A stretch of 40,225 nucleotides of DNA from Burkholderiales bacterium (GTDB lineage Bacteria; Pseudomonadota; Gammaproteobacteria; Burkholderiales; Burkholderiaceae_C), in contig JAGWXI010000018.1 in the NCBI GenBank assembly GCA_018969975.1, positions 1 through 40,225 of the forward strand, given 5' to 3'. Every line of letters starts with the position of its first letter. The stretch's first letter is position 1. Of the stretch, positions 29,002 to 38,341 are shown piece after piece. The translations under genes were made by a program, and so were the position numbers. The notes under the pieces were generated by a model. The model saw only the letters and a list, made by a program, of their open reading frames with translations. It did not search any database and was not told where the DNA came from.

Positions 29002-29034
29002 CTGTATGGCGGTAGTGTGACAGTAATATGACTA
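29002..29034 (-). promoter_or_regulatory. Pho box (PhoB-binding site) upstream of pstS
   Basis: On the minus strand TAGTCATATTA followed by CTGTCACACTA (29013-29034) are 11-bp direct repeats matching the PhoB consensus (CTGTCAT plus AT-rich spacer). A third, weaker unit CCGCCATACAG (29002-29012) follows in register and contains a CATACA -10 candidate (29003-29008). This geometry, with the Pho box replacing a -35 element, is typical of PhoB-activated promoters. The predicted leader is about 25 nt. Confidence 0.8.
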
Positions 29035-29091
29035 CTTGATTAATTCTTGGGTAGTAGTAAATAAATTAATGTAACCATATATGAGCATTTT

Positions 29092-30420
29092 TTACTGCAA
29101 TGTCGCCGCAATCCTCTGGGCACACGATTGCGCTTGGGCTGGGTCTCTTGCTTCCACCATCACGCGCACCAAAGGCTCGGTGCCACTGGGACGTATCAAT
29201 ACGCGGCCTGACTGCCCTAATTCACTCTCTACTTTTTGTGTCTCTTGTGCAGTAAGCGGGTTGTCAAGCCATTGCTGACCAGGCCGTAAACGCACATTGA
29301 TCAGGGTTTGAGGATAAAGCGTTACCTCAGACAACAACTCAGCCATCTTATGACCACTTCGCACACAAGTTTGCAAGACTTGCAACGCGCTCACCAAACC
29401 GTCTCCGGTCGTTTGCTTGTCTAAGACCAACAAATGGCCAGAGCCCTCGCCTCCCAATATCCATTGTTGTTTTTCAAGCTCTTCCAGAACGTAGCGATCT
29501 CCTACCTTGCTACGAATAAATGGGATACCGCGTTTTTGTATGGCGATCTCAACAGCCATGTTGGTCATCAAAGTTCCCACTACACCTTGAAGCTTCTCGC
29601 CTTGGCGCAATCTGTCGTCGACCAACATGTAAAGTAATTCATCGCCATTAAAAAGTCGGCCGCTGGCATCGACCAATTGCAATCTGTCAGCATCACCATC
29701 TAGTGCAATTCCGTAATCAGCGCGATGGGCTTTGACTGCTCTGACCAAGGCCTCAGGATGCGTGGCACCAACTTCGTGGTTGATATTCAAACCATCGGGA
29801 CTGCAACCGATCGCGACTACTTCAGCGCCCAATTCGTGGAACACTTTTGGCGCGATGTGATAAGCGGCGCCATGCGCAGCATCAACTACGACTTTCAGGC
29901 CTTTTAGTGTTAGTTCATTGGAGAAAGTGCTTTTACAAAATTCGATATATCGTCCAGCCGCATCATCGAGTCGCTTGGCTTTGCCTAGGTCAACCGAGTC
30001 AGCCCACACAGGAGGCTGCGCTAAAGCGGCCTCAACATCCAATTCCCATGCATCGCTGAGCTTGGTGCCATGTGCGCTGAAAAACTTGATCCCGTTATCG
30101 TCAAATGGGTTGTGGCTAGCACTGATGACCACCCCTAAACTAGCCCGCTGTGCCCTTGTTAGGTAAGCTACACCGGGCGTTGGCAAAGGCCCTAGCAAAA
30201 CAACATTCACTCCTGCGGAGTTAAAACCCGACTCCAAAGCAGACTCCAACATATAACCCGAAATACGCGTATCTTTACCAATTAAAACTGTTGGTTTGTC
30301 TTCTGTGCGCCTGAGTACACGACCCACCGCATGTGCTAGGGACAATACAAAGTCAGCCGTGATGGGTGAATGTCCTACACGCCCGCGAATGCCATCAGTT
30401 CCAAAGTATTTCCGTACCAT
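29092..30420 (-). CDS. glmM: Phosphoglucosamine mutase
   Basis: GlmM converts glucosamine-6-phosphate to glucosamine-1-phosphate for UDP-GlcNAc, peptidoglycan and lipopolysaccharide. The 442-residue enzyme begins [13 protein letters not shown], has phosphoserine Ser102 in [17 protein letters not shown], the Mg-binding loop DGDADR, and sugar-binding GGEGSGH. The C-terminal phosphate-binding [15 protein letters not shown] is intact. ATG 30420 gives the standard N-terminus; the frame extends upstream but is unlike the family. It lies 102 bp after folP, and that gap holds only a 5-bp inverted repeat (30462-30475) and no clear promoter. The ftsH-folP-glmM order matches E. coli. Confidence 0.97.
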   Translation of the reverse strand: MVRKYFGTDGIRGRVGHSPITADFVLSLAHAVGRVLRRTEDKPTVLIGKDTRISGYMLESALESGFNSAGVNVVLLGPLPTPGVAYLTRAQRASLGVVISASHNPFDDNGIKFFSAHGTKLSDAWELDVEAALAQPPVWADSVDLGKAKRLDDAAGRYIEFCKSTFSNELTLKGLKVVVDAAHGAAYHIAPKVFHELGAEVVAIGCSPDGLNINHEVGATHPEALVRAVKAHRADYGIALDGDADRLQLVDASGRLFNGDELLYMLVDDRLRQGEKLQGVVGTLMTNMAVEIAIQKRGIPFIRSKVGDRYVLEELEKQQWILGGEGSGHLLVLDKQTTGDGLVSALQVLQTCVRSGHKMAELLSEVTLYPQTLINVRLRPGQQWLDNPLTAQETQKVESELGQSGRVLIRPSGTEPLVRVMVEARDPAQAQSCAQRIAATLQ

Positions 30421-30522
30421 GTTTACCCAAGCCTTTTTTGTTTTAGTAATAACTCTTTGATTGTCGCAAACGACAGAAAAGTTCATCCAACACCCTTGAG
30501 GACTCTGCTTCCTTGTCCAGAA

Positions 30523-31350
30523 CTAATGCGGTTGGGCATGTTGCCACACTGCGAGCGCCTGCAAAGTAGCCTCCACATCGTGAACACGCAGAATACGTGC
30601 GCCCCGTTCAGCGGCCAATATGGCGGCAACCACACTGGGCACCAGACGTTCGTCCACTTCACACCCAGTCACAACCCCTAAAGAAGATTTACGGGACCAG
30701 CCAACCAAAATGGGTTGTCCCAACGCGTTGAGTTGTCTTTGCTGCACTAACAGTTCAAAGTTTTGATCTACCGTCTTGCCAAAGCCAATTCCAGGATCAA
30801 GAGCAATACGTTGTGCATCAACACCCTGTTCGATGAGGATCTGCAATCGGGTTTTCAAAAAATATAAGACTTCGTTAGCAACCATGCCTTGCATAGGACG
30901 AATTTGCATATCTTGAGGTTGAGCATGCATATGCATAAGGCAAACACCACATCGGGAATGTTGGGAAACCACATCCATCGCCCCTGGCTGCCTTAGCGCC
31001 CATATATCGTTAATGATGTCTGCGCCTGCATCTAATACCGCTCGCATGACTTGCGGTTTACAGGTATCTATTGAAAGGGGTACGTCATAACGAACCGCCT
31101 CTTTCACAACAGGCAAAACTCTTCGTAGTTCCTCTTCGACAGAAATAGACTGCGCACCAGGTCTTGAGGACTCACCGCCGATATCCAAAATATGGGCACC
31201 TTTTTTGAGCAAAAGCTCGCAGTGTTTCAAAGTAGAGGACAGATCACGGAAAGAATTTCCATCAGAAAACGAATCGGGAGTGACATTGACTATTCCCATT
31301 ACGCGGGGCGAACTGAGGTCAATATCAAAACGCGAGGTTGTCCAGTGCAT
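30523..31350 (-). CDS. folP: Dihydropteroate synthase
   Basis: FolP joins p-aminobenzoate to the pterin pyrophosphate in folate synthesis and is the sulfonamide target. The 275-residue TIM barrel has VMGIVNVTPDSFSDG, GGESSRPGA, SIDTCKP, DINDIWAL, DPGIGFGKT, GWSRKSSLG and the C-terminal RVHDVEAT. I chose ATG 31350 (MHWTTSRFDIDLSSPRVMG), which matches family N-termini. The frame is open back to a TTG overlapping the ftsH stop (31407). A strong intrinsic terminator ends about 12 nt before this ATG and no Shine-Dalgarno sequence is seen, so expression probably depends on terminator read-through or an internal signal. Confidence 0.94.
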   Translation of the reverse strand: MHWTTSRFDIDLSSPRVMGIVNVTPDSFSDGNSFRDLSSTLKHCELLLKKGAHILDIGGESSRPGAQSISVEEELRRVLPVVKEAVRYDVPLSIDTCKPQVMRAVLDAGADIINDIWALRQPGAMDVVSQHSRCGVCLMHMHAQPQDMQIRPMQGMVANEVLYFLKTRLQILIEQGVDAQRIALDPGIGFGKTVDQNFELLVQQRQLNALGQPILVGWSRKSSLGVVTGCEVDERLVPSVVAAILAAERGARILRVHDVEATLQALAVWQHAQPH

Positions 31351-31361
31351 AAGGCGATCAA

Positions 31362-31386
31362 CAAAAAACGGGGCATTCGCCCCGTT
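31362..31386 (-). terminator. Intrinsic terminator between ftsH and folP
   Basis: On the minus strand ACGGGGC (31385-31379), loop GAAT, GCCCCGT (31374-31368), followed by a run of six T. It is a textbook intrinsic terminator 18 bp after the ftsH stop and 12 nt before the folP ATG. Confidence 0.88.
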
Positions 31387-31403
31387 GGTTGTAATTTTTG
31401 GGA

Positions 31404-33317
31404 TCAAGCAGCGTTAGGTGCCGGCTCAATGACTGGGGGAGGCGATCCACCTCCATCCGATCCTGATGAGGGAGCCTTAGGGACCCAGTCTTTTGGCGGA
31501 CGAGGTTCTTTGCCTGCCATGATGTCGTCGATTTGCTCTTTATCGATGGTTTCCCACTCCAACAAGGCTTTGGCCATGGTGTGCATCTTGTCAGAATTCT
31601 CTTCAATCAACCTGCGAGCCAATGCGTATTGCATATCAATGATTCGTCGTACTTCCGTATCCACCTTTTGCATGGTGGCTTCACTCATGTTGGTAGTTTT
31701 TGTAACAGATCTACCTAAAAAAACTTCGCCCTCATTCTCGGCGTACACCATGGGGCCCAAAGCATCAGTCATACCGTAACGGGTCACCATATCACGGGCT
31801 ATGGAAGTTGCGCGTTCAAAATCGTTGCTAGCACCCGTAGTCATTTGGTTCATAAAAACTTCTTCAGCGATACGCCCACCAAAAAGCATGCTGATTTGGT
31901 TAAGCATGTAATCACGATCGTAGCTGTAGCGGTCTTTTTCTGGCAGGCTCATAGTGACACCTAGGGCACGACCGCGCGGAATAATAGTGACTTTATGCAC
32001 AGGGTCGCACTTAGGCAGTAATTTTCCAATCAATGCATGGCCCGACTCGTGGTAAGCAGTGTTACGACGCTCTTCTTCGGGCATCACCATACTCTTACGC
32101 TCTGGTCCCATCAAGATTTTGTCTTTGGCCTTTTCAAAATCAACCATTTCGACCACTCGCGCATTACGACGCGCAGCCATCAAAGCGGCTTCGTTACAAA
32201 GATTGGCTAAATCAGCCCCGCTCATACCAGGCGTACCACGCGCAATCACGCTGGAAGAAACATCTTGTCCGATTGGAACTTTGCGCATGTGCACATTCAA
32301 GATTTGCTCACGGCCACGAATGTCTGGCAAGGTAACGTAAACCTGACGATCGAACCGGCCAGGTCGCAACAAGGCTGAATCCAAGATGTCTGGGCGATTG
32401 GTAGCAGCCACCACGATCACGCCAAGGTTGGTTTCAAAACCATCCATCTCGACCAACATTTGGTTTAAGGTTTGTTCACGCTCATCGTTTCCGCCACCAA
32501 GGCCAGCGCCACGTTGGCGGCCGACTGCATCGATCTCGTCAATAAAAATAATGCAAGGCGCGTTTTTCTTGGCGTTTTCAAACATATCGCGCACACGGGC
32601 AGCGCCGACACCGACAAACATTTCTACGAAGTCTGAACCGGAGATACTGAAGAAAGGAACTTTGGCTTCGCCTGCAATGCCTTTAGCCAAGAGCGTTTTA
32701 CCGGTACCGGGAGGGCCTACGAGTAAAAGACCACGTGGGATACGTCCACCCAACTTTTGGAACCGTTGGGGGTCTTTCAAGAAGTCCACCACTTCCTTAA
32801 CTTCCTCTTTGGCCTCATCGCAACCTGCGACGTCAGCAAAAGTAACTACGTTATTGTTCTCATCGAGCATACGGGCTTTGCTTTTACCAAAGCTAAATGC
32901 GCCACCTTTACCTCCGCCTTGCATTTGTCGCATGAAATAAACCCACACACCAATCAACAGCAACATGGGCCCCCAGCTCACTAGCAGGGTCATCAATAAA
33001 GACCCTTCTTCGCGGGGTTTAACGTCAAATTTCACGCCATTAGAGATCAAATCCCCCACCAAACCGCGGTCTAGGTAGGTAGCAGTAGTTTTAATTTTGC
33101 GATCGTCATTGGTGGTGGCAACAATTTCAGTACCGCCTTGGCCTTCTTGGATAGTAGCGGTCTTGATACGCTTGGCGCGCACTTCTTCTAAGAAGTCGGA
33201 ATAGCCCAAGTATCCAGAGCCTCCACCGGGACGGGTTTCAAATTGTTTGAATACAGTAAAGAGCACCAATGCGATTACCAACCAAACAGCGACTTTTGAG
33301 AACCATTGATTATTCAA
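31404..33317 (-). CDS. ftsH: ATP-dependent zinc metalloprotease FtsH
   Basis: FtsH is the membrane-anchored AAA+ protease that degrades misfolded membrane proteins and regulators such as LpxC and sigma-32. The 637-residue protein has two N-terminal membrane helices (about 8-24 and 107-128) around a periplasmic domain, Walker A GPPGTGKT (201-208), Walker [12 protein letters not shown], second-region-of-homology [20 protein letters not shown], and zinc motif HESGH (423-427). The C-terminus is Gly/Ser/Pro-rich. The start is TTG at 33317 with GGAG 7 nt upstream; [17 protein letters not shown] is the normal family N-terminus. A heat-shock-type promoter candidate lies just upstream. Confidence 0.97.
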   Translation of the reverse strand: MNNQWFSKVAVWLVIALVLFTVFKQFETRPGGGSGYLGYSDFLEEVRAKRIKTATIQEGQGGTEIVATTNDDRKIKTTATYLDRGLVGDLISNGVKFDVKPREEGSLLMTLLVSWGPMLLLIGVWVYFMRQMQGGGKGGAFSFGKSKARMLDENNNVVTFADVAGCDEAKEEVKEVVDFLKDPQRFQKLGGRIPRGLLLVGPPGTGKTLLAKGIAGEAKVPFFSISGSDFVEMFVGVGAARVRDMFENAKKNAPCIIFIDEIDAVGRQRGAGLGGGNDEREQTLNQMLVEMDGFETNLGVIVVAATNRPDILDSALLRPGRFDRQVYVTLPDIRGREQILNVHMRKVPIGQDVSSSVIARGTPGMSGADLANLCNEAALMAARRNARVVEMVDFEKAKDKILMGPERKSMVMPEEERRNTAYHESGHALIGKLLPKCDPVHKVTIIPRGRALGVTMSLPEKDRYSYDRDYMLNQISMLFGGRIAEEVFMNQMTTGASNDFERATSIARDMVTRYGMTDALGPMVYAENEGEVFLGRSVTKTTNMSEATMQKVDTEVRRIIDMQYALARRLIEENSDKMHTMAKALLEWETIDKEQIDDIMAGKEPRPPKDWVPKAPSSGSDGGGSPPPVIEPAPNAA

Positions 33318-33354
33318 TGTGGGCTCCGAAAAAAAGATAAAAGAACAAATGGGT

Positions 33355-33382
33355 AGATGGGTAGCATTTTAGGCCTTTCAAC
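33355..33382 (-). promoter_or_regulatory. Sigma-32-like promoter upstream of ftsH
   Basis: On the minus strand GTTGAAA (33376-33382), 14 bp, then CCCATCT (33355-33361) closely match the heat-shock consensus CTTGAAA-N11-16-CCCCATNT. It lies in the 103-bp gap between rlmE and ftsH, about 38 bp before the ftsH start. ftsH is heat-induced by sigma-32 in E. coli, so the placement makes sense; activity is inferred. Confidence 0.55.
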
Positions 33383-33403
33383 CCACGGAAAATCTTTATT
33401 TGC

Positions 33404-33422
33404 AAAAGAGCCACACAGGCTC
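33404..33422 (-). terminator. Short hairpin terminator after rlmE (weak)
   Basis: On the minus strand GAGCC, loop TGTGT, GGCTC (33408-33422), followed by TTTT (33404-33407). The first two bases belong to the rlmE stop codon. A 5-bp stem with four T is a modest terminator, so some read-through into ftsH is likely. Confidence 0.45.
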
Positions 33423-34095
33423 AAGGGTTAGCAATATTGCGGTGTTTTAGGCCTATTCCTACCAAAAATGTTTCGCTTGACTTATCTCGGCTCGCCTTGG
33501 GCTTGATGGGTTTGACCACAAAGAAGGTTTCTTTGAATAATTTCACTAATTGGCTGTAGCCACTTCCGTGGAACATTTTTACAACCAAGGATCCCTTGTC
33601 TTTGAGGTGCTTTTGTGAAAACTCCAGAGCCAGCTCAACTAAATAAGCAATTCGCGCCGCGTCCGCAGATTCAACACCAGATAAATTAGGCGCCATATCG
33701 GACACCACAACATCAACCATTTGATTTTGCAAAGCTGCTTCTAAATGAGCCAAAACGCTAGGCTCACGAAAATCGCCGTGGATGAACTGCACACCCTCCA
33801 CGGGTTCCATGGGCAATATGTCGACAGCAATGATGGTGCCGTTTAATGCGCCGACCGCCGCACCCTCGGGCGATAAGCGACGGCGCACATACTGGCTCCA
33901 TGCGCCAGGAGTGGAACCCAAGTCCACCACCAAATGACCAGGCTTGATCAAGCCCAACTGTTCATCGATTTCTTTGAGTTTGTAGGCGGCGCGCGCCCGA
34001 TAGCCGTCTTTTTTAGCCAATTTGACATAAGGGTCGTTGACATGGTCGTTGAGCCACGATTTATTGACCTTCTTACTTTGTGTTTTAACTTTCAA
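33421..34095 (-). CDS. rlmE: 23S rRNA (uridine(2552)-2'-O)-methyltransferase RlmE
   Basis: RlmE (FtsJ/RrmJ) methylates the 2'-O of U2552 in the A-loop of 23S rRNA late in 50S assembly. The 224-residue protein has the K-D-K-E catalytic tetrad Lys39 (AAYKL), Asp133 ([11 protein letters not shown]), Lys173 ([10 protein letters not shown]) and Glu208 (SSETFLVG), and SAM motif [13 protein letters not shown]. The start is TTG at 34095 ([15 protein letters not shown]) with AAGGG 5 nt upstream; the longer open frame has no ribosome site and overlaps yhbY. It is followed by ftsH as in E. coli. Confidence 0.94.
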   Translation of the reverse strand: MKVKTQSKKVNKSWLNDHVNDPYVKLAKKDGYRARAAYKLKEIDEQLGLIKPGHLVVDLGSTPGAWSQYVRRRLSPEGAAVGALNGTIIAVDILPMEPVEGVQFIHGDFREPSVLAHLEAALQNQMVDVVVSDMAPNLSGVESADAARIAYLVELALEFSQKHLKDKGSLVVKMFHGSGYSQLVKLFKETFFVVKPIKPKASRDKSSETFLVGIGLKHRNIANP

Positions 34096-34117
34096 CGCAA
34101 CCCTTGTAACGAGGGCG

Positions 34118-34129
34118 GATAATACCGCC
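34118..34129 (+). promoter_or_regulatory. -10-like box immediately before yhbY
   Basis: GATAAT (34118-34123) ends 6 nt before the yhbY ATG. GGCGG (34114-34118) and CCGCC (34125-34129) also form an inverted repeat abutting the ATG. No Shine-Dalgarno sequence is at usable distance, so a leaderless mRNA is plausible. Confidence 0.4.
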
Positions 34130-34603
34130 ATGCCAGCTATACAACTCACGCCTGCACAACGCAAGGCACACCGATCAGACGCCCATCACCTTGACCCCGT
34201 GGTCATGATCGGCAACGACGGACTCACACCCGCCATCCTCAAAGAAGCCAATATGGCGCTCGATGCCCATGGCTTGATCAAAATTCGTGTCCTGGGAGAC
34301 GACCGCCACAAACGCGAAGAAATGTTCGCAGTGCTGGCCGATCAACTCAACGCAGCGCCCATTCAACATATTGGCAAACTTTTCGTGCTTTGGAGACCCA
34401 TCGCTGAAAAAGCCGATACGCCCAATGAAGACCGTATGCCTGGCCCGCGCGATGTGAAAGTCTTGAAATACAGCAAACGCGGCGGTCAAAGACCAGAGGT
34501 AAAAACCTTGCGCGTTTTGGGAAACCAGCGTTTGACATCAGGCGGTCAGGTCAAACGGGCTAAGCCCAAAAAGACCTCGATTAAGAAACGAACTCTGGGT
34601 TAA
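34130..34603 (+). CDS. yhbY: YhbY/CRM-domain RNA-binding protein
   Basis: YhbY is a small RNA-binding protein associated with the pre-50S ribosomal subunit. The CRM fold occupies about residues 5-95: [49 protein letters not shown]-type segment and a [10 protein letters not shown] motif. At 157 residues it is about 60 longer than E. coli YhbY (97). The extra C-terminal tail is Lys/Arg-rich ([10 protein letters not shown] to [13 protein letters not shown]) and probably adds nonspecific RNA affinity. The ATG at 34130 is the family start. It is divergent from rlmE (34 bp), another 50S maturation factor, and converges on greA with 1 bp between stops. Confidence 0.92.
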   Translation: MPAIQLTPAQRKAHRSDAHHLDPVVMIGNDGLTPAILKEANMALDAHGLIKIRVLGDDRHKREEMFAVLADQLNAAPIQHIGKLFVLWRPIAEKADTPNEDRMPGPRDVKVLKYSKRGGQRPEVKTLRVLGNQRLTSGGQVKRAKPKKTSIKKRTLG

Positions 34604-34604
34604 T

Positions 34605-35081
34605 TTAGCGGTAATGAACCGCCACCACCTCGTAGCTCTTCTCACCACCAGGCGCTACAACGACAGCCACATCACCCTCTTCTTTGCCAATCAAAGCACG
34701 GGCAATGGGACTGCTGATATTGATCAACCCTAGTTTGAGATCGGCTTCGTCTTCGCCCACGATTTGGTAAGTCACCTTCTCGCCAGAGGTCTCTTCTTCT
34801 AGCTCGACAGTCGCGCCAAAAACCACACGGCCTCCAGCATCGACTTCGGATGGGTCAATCACCTGGGCGGCTGACAATTTGCCTTCAATCTCTTGGATAC
34901 GGCCTTCAATAAAGCCTTGACGGTCTTTGGCTGCATCGTATTCGGCGTTCTCGCTCAAGTCCCCTTGGGCCCGTGCTTCGGCAATCGCATTGATCACAGA
35001 AGGACGCTCGATGGTCTTGAGTTTGTGCAACTCGTCTTTGAGCTTTTCAGCACCGCGTTTGGTAATTGGAATAGTCGCCAT
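34605..35081 (-). CDS. greA: Transcription elongation factor GreA
   Basis: GreA enters the RNA polymerase secondary channel and stimulates cleavage of backtracked RNA. The 158-residue protein has the N-terminal coiled coil with the tip acidic residues in [23 protein letters not shown], followed by the FKBP-like C-terminal domain ending [30 protein letters not shown]. The ATG at 35081 starts the usual [14 protein letters not shown]; an in-frame TTG one codon earlier is not needed. It lies 11 bp after carB, a carA-carB-greA order typical of Burkholderiales. Confidence 0.96.
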   Translation of the reverse strand: MATIPITKRGAEKLKDELHKLKTIERPSVINAIAEARAQGDLSENAEYDAAKDRQGFIEGRIQEIEGKLSAAQVIDPSEVDAGGRVVFGATVELEEETSGEKVTYQIVGEDEADLKLGLINISSPIARALIGKEEGDVAVVVAPGGEKSYEVVAVHYR

Positions 35082-35092
35082 CAATTTCTTTC

Positions 35093-38000
35093 TTATGCGC
35101 TCAGTTGCGCATGCATGTCTTGGACAGAGATCACCCCTAAATTGTCCATGTACTTCATCCCCTCGACAGCCGCTTCAGCGCCAGCGATGGTCGTGAAAGT
35201 CGTGACCCGATTGAGCAATGCGGAGGTGCGAATATAGCGGGAGTCGGCAATCGCATTACGTCGCTCTTCCACCGTGTTGATCACCAAAATCACTTCGTTG
35301 TTTTTGATCATGTCCACGATGTGTGGGCGACCTTCAGCCACCTTGTTGATCGTGACGCAGGCCACACCCGCCTCTTGAATGGCGGCAGCCGTGCCCTTGG
35401 TTGCGACCAGGTCAAAGCCTTGGGCAGCTAGCTGACGCGCCACCTCGATCACACGGGGTTTGTCATTGTTTTTAACGGATAAAAATACTTTGCCTGTTGA
35501 TGTGCCATCTGGCTTTTTAGGACGTGGAAGTTTGGTCCCAGCGCCCAATTGGCTTTTCACAAAAGCTTCGCCAAATGTTTTGCCAACGCCCATCACCTCG
35601 CCGGTGGACTTCATCTCGGGGCCCAAGATGGTGTCGACACCAGGGAATTTCACAAACGGGAACACGGCCTCTTTCACACTGAAATAAGGAGGCGTCACTT
35701 CGTTTTGAATGCCTTGCGAGGCCAGTGATTGACCCGCCATGCAACGCGCCGCCACTTTGGCCAATTGGATACCCGTCGCTTTGGACACAAAAGGCACAGT
35801 GCGCGAAGCGCGCGGGTTGACTTCCAACACGTAGACAACGTCCTGCCCTTGGTCATGCTGAATAGCGAACTGCACATTCATCAAACCGACTACGTTCAAA
35901 GCCTCAGCCATGGCTGAGGACTGGCGTTTCAGTTCCGTCACGGTTTTGGCGGACAAAGAGTAAGGAGGCAAAGAACAGGCTGAGTCACCGCTATGGACAC
36001 CCGCTTGTTCAATATGCTCCATCACCCCGCCTATAAAGGTTTTGCCTTCGGGGTCGCGCAAGCAGTCGACGTCGCATTCGATGGCGTCATTCAAAAAGCG
36101 GTCCAACAACACCGGTGAATCGTTCGAAACCTTCACAGCCTCGCGCATATAGCGCTCTAGGTCGCGTTGCTCATGGACGATTTCCATCGCGCGACCACCG
36201 AGCACATAGCTAGGACGCACCACCAACGGGTAGCCCAAGGCAGACGCTTTTTCCAAAGCTTCTGCTTCCGTCCGTGCAGTGGCGTTTGGTGGTTGGCGCA
36301 AGCCCAAACCGTGCAAAAGTTTTTGGAAGCGCTCGCGGTCTTCCGCCGCATCGATCATGTCAGGGCTGGTGCCGATGATGGGCACGCCTGCGGCCTCAAG
36401 CCCCAGGGCAAGTTTCAAAGGCGTTTGGCCGCCGTACTGCACGATCACGCCATGTGGCTTTTCTTTATCGACGATTTCTAAAACATCTTCCAAAGTCAAA
36501 GGCTCGAAATACAGGCGGTCTGAGGTGTCGTAGTCGGTCGACACAGTCTCAGGGTTGCAATTGACCATGATGGTCTCGTAGCCGTCTTCGCGCATCGCCA
36601 AGGCAGCATGGACGCAGCAGTAGTCAAACTCGATGCCTTGGCCGATACGGTTGGGCCCACCACCGAGCACCATGATTTTTTTCTTATTAGTGGGTTGGGC
36701 TTCGCACTCTTCGCCGTAGGTGGAATACATGTAGGCGGTGTCGGTCGCAAACTCCGCCGCGCAGGTGTCCACCCGCTTGAAGACTGGGCGGATATTGGCC
36801 GCGTGTCTTTGGGCGCGAACTGCAGCCTCAGTTGTTTTGAGCAACTTGGCCAAACGGCGGTCAGAAAAGCCTTTGCGTTTAAGAGCGCGCAACTCAGTCG
36901 CAGAAATTTTGTCGAGAGAAGTAGTTTCTAACTCCAACTCGATTTTGACAATCTCTTCAATTTGCACCAAGAACCAAGGGTCGATTTTGGTCAGGGCAAA
37001 GACTTCGTCCACGCTCATGCCTTGGCCGAAGGCGTCGCCGACATACCAAATACGGTCGGGGCCAGGCTCGCCAAGTTCTTTCTCGAGCACTTCGCGGTCT
37101 TGGGTTTTTTCGTTCAAACCGTCTACGCCAACTTCCAAGCCGCGCAGGGCTTTTTGGAACGACTCTTGGAAAGTGCGGCCAATCGCCATCACTTCGCCGA
37201 CCGATTTCATTTGGGTGGTCAGACGGCTATCAGCCGTAGGGAATTTCTCGAACGCGAAACGTGGAATCTTGGTAACCACGTAGTCAATACTCGGCTCAAA
37301 ACTCGAAGGCGTGGCGCCGCCCGTAATTTCGTTACGTAGCTCGTCCAAGGTATAGCCAATTGCCAACTTGGCGGCCACTTTGGCAATCGGAAATCCTGTT
37401 GCTTTAGACGCCAAGGCAGAAGAACGCGAAACGCGTGGGTTCATCTCGATCACGATCATGCGGCCGTCTTGGGGATTGACCGAGAACTGCACGTTGGAGC
37501 CGCCAGTGTCGACGCCAATTTCACGCAACACCGCCAACGAGGCATTGCGCATGATTTGGTATTCCTTGTCGGTGAGCGTTTGGGCCGGAGCAACAGTGAT
37601 GGAGTCGCCGGTATGCACGCCCATCGGGTCCAAGTTTTCGATCGAGCAGATGATGATGCAGTTGTCGGCTTTGTCGCGCACAACTTCCATCTCGTACTCT
37701 TTCCATCCGAGTAAAGATTCTTCGATCAGCAACTCGTTGGTGGGGGAGGCTTCTAGTCCGCGCTTGCAAATCGTCTCGAATTCTTCGGGGTTGTAGGCGA
37801 TGCCGCCACCCGTGCCGCCCAATGTGAAACTGGGGCGAATGACAGTGGGAAATCCGACGGTGCGTTGCACATCCCAAGCTTCTTCCATGCTGTGGGCGAT
37901 ACCAGAACGGGCCGAACCCAGACCAATTTTGGTCATCGCGTCTTTGAACTTCAGACGGTCTTCAGCTTTGTCGATGGCTTCTGGCGTAGCGCCAATCAAC

Positions 38001-38341
38001 TCGACTTTGTATTTGTCGAGCACGCCGTTACGCCACAAGTCCAAGGCGCAGTTGAGAGCGGTTTGTCCGCCCATGGTCGGCAATATCGCATCGGGGCGCT
38101 CTTTGGCGATGATCTTCTCAACCGTTTGCCACGTGATCGGCTCGATGTAGGTGACATCTGCCGTGGCAGGGTCGGTCATGATCGTCGCAGGGTTGCTGTT
38201 GATCAGAATGACTTTGTAGCCTTCTTCGCGTAAGGCCTTGCAGGCTTGCACACCCGAATAATCGAACTCGCAAGCTTGGCCAATCACGATGGGGCCTGCC
38301 CCGATGATCAAAATACTTTTCAGGTCTAAACGCTTTGGCAT
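35093..38341 (-). CDS. carB: Carbamoyl-phosphate synthase large subunit
   Basis: CarB makes carbamoyl phosphate from bicarbonate, ammonia delivered by CarA and two ATP, for arginine and pyrimidine synthesis. The 1082-residue protein is full length. It has two homologous halves, each with an ATP-grasp domain (starting [22 protein letters not shown] and [20 protein letters not shown]), an oligomerisation domain between them, and a C-terminal MGS-like allosteric domain (from about residue 940; [20 protein letters not shown]) that in E. coli binds UMP and ornithine. Its ATG overlaps the carA stop by one base (TGATG), indicating coupled translation. Confidence 0.98.
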   Translation of the reverse strand: MPKRLDLKSILIIGAGPIVIGQACEFDYSGVQACKALREEGYKVILINSNPATIMTDPATADVTYIEPITWQTVEKIIAKERPDAILPTMGGQTALNCALDLWRNGVLDKYKVELIGATPEAIDKAEDRLKFKDAMTKIGLGSARSGIAHSMEEAWDVQRTVGFPTVIRPSFTLGGTGGGIAYNPEEFETICKRGLEASPTNELLIEESLLGWKEYEMEVVRDKADNCIIICSIENLDPMGVHTGDSITVAPAQTLTDKEYQIMRNASLAVLREIGVDTGGSNVQFSVNPQDGRMIVIEMNPRVSRSSALASKATGFPIAKVAAKLAIGYTLDELRNEITGGATPSSFEPSIDYVVTKIPRFAFEKFPTADSRLTTQMKSVGEVMAIGRTFQESFQKALRGLEVGVDGLNEKTQDREVLEKELGEPGPDRIWYVGDAFGQGMSVDEVFALTKIDPWFLVQIEEIVKIELELETTSLDKISATELRALKRKGFSDRRLAKLLKTTEAAVRAQRHAANIRPVFKRVDTCAAEFATDTAYMYSTYGEECEAQPTNKKKIMVLGGGPNRIGQGIEFDYCCVHAALAMREDGYETIMVNCNPETVSTDYDTSDRLYFEPLTLEDVLEIVDKEKPHGVIVQYGGQTPLKLALGLEAAGVPIIGTSPDMIDAAEDRERFQKLLHGLGLRQPPNATARTEAEALEKASALGYPLVVRPSYVLGGRAMEIVHEQRDLERYMREAVKVSNDSPVLLDRFLNDAIECDVDCLRDPEGKTFIGGVMEHIEQAGVHSGDSACSLPPYSLSAKTVTELKRQSSAMAEALNVVGLMNVQFAIQHDQGQDVVYVLEVNPRASRTVPFVSKATGIQLAKVAARCMAGQSLASQGIQNEVTPPYFSVKEAVFPFVKFPGVDTILGPEMKSTGEVMGVGKTFGEAFVKSQLGAGTKLPRPKKPDGTSTGKVFLSVKNNDKPRVIEVARQLAAQGFDLVATKGTAAAIQEAGVACVTINKVAEGRPHIVDMIKNNEVILVINTVEERRNAIADSRYIRTSALLNRVTTFTTIAGAEAAVEGMKYMDNLGVISVQDMHAQLSA

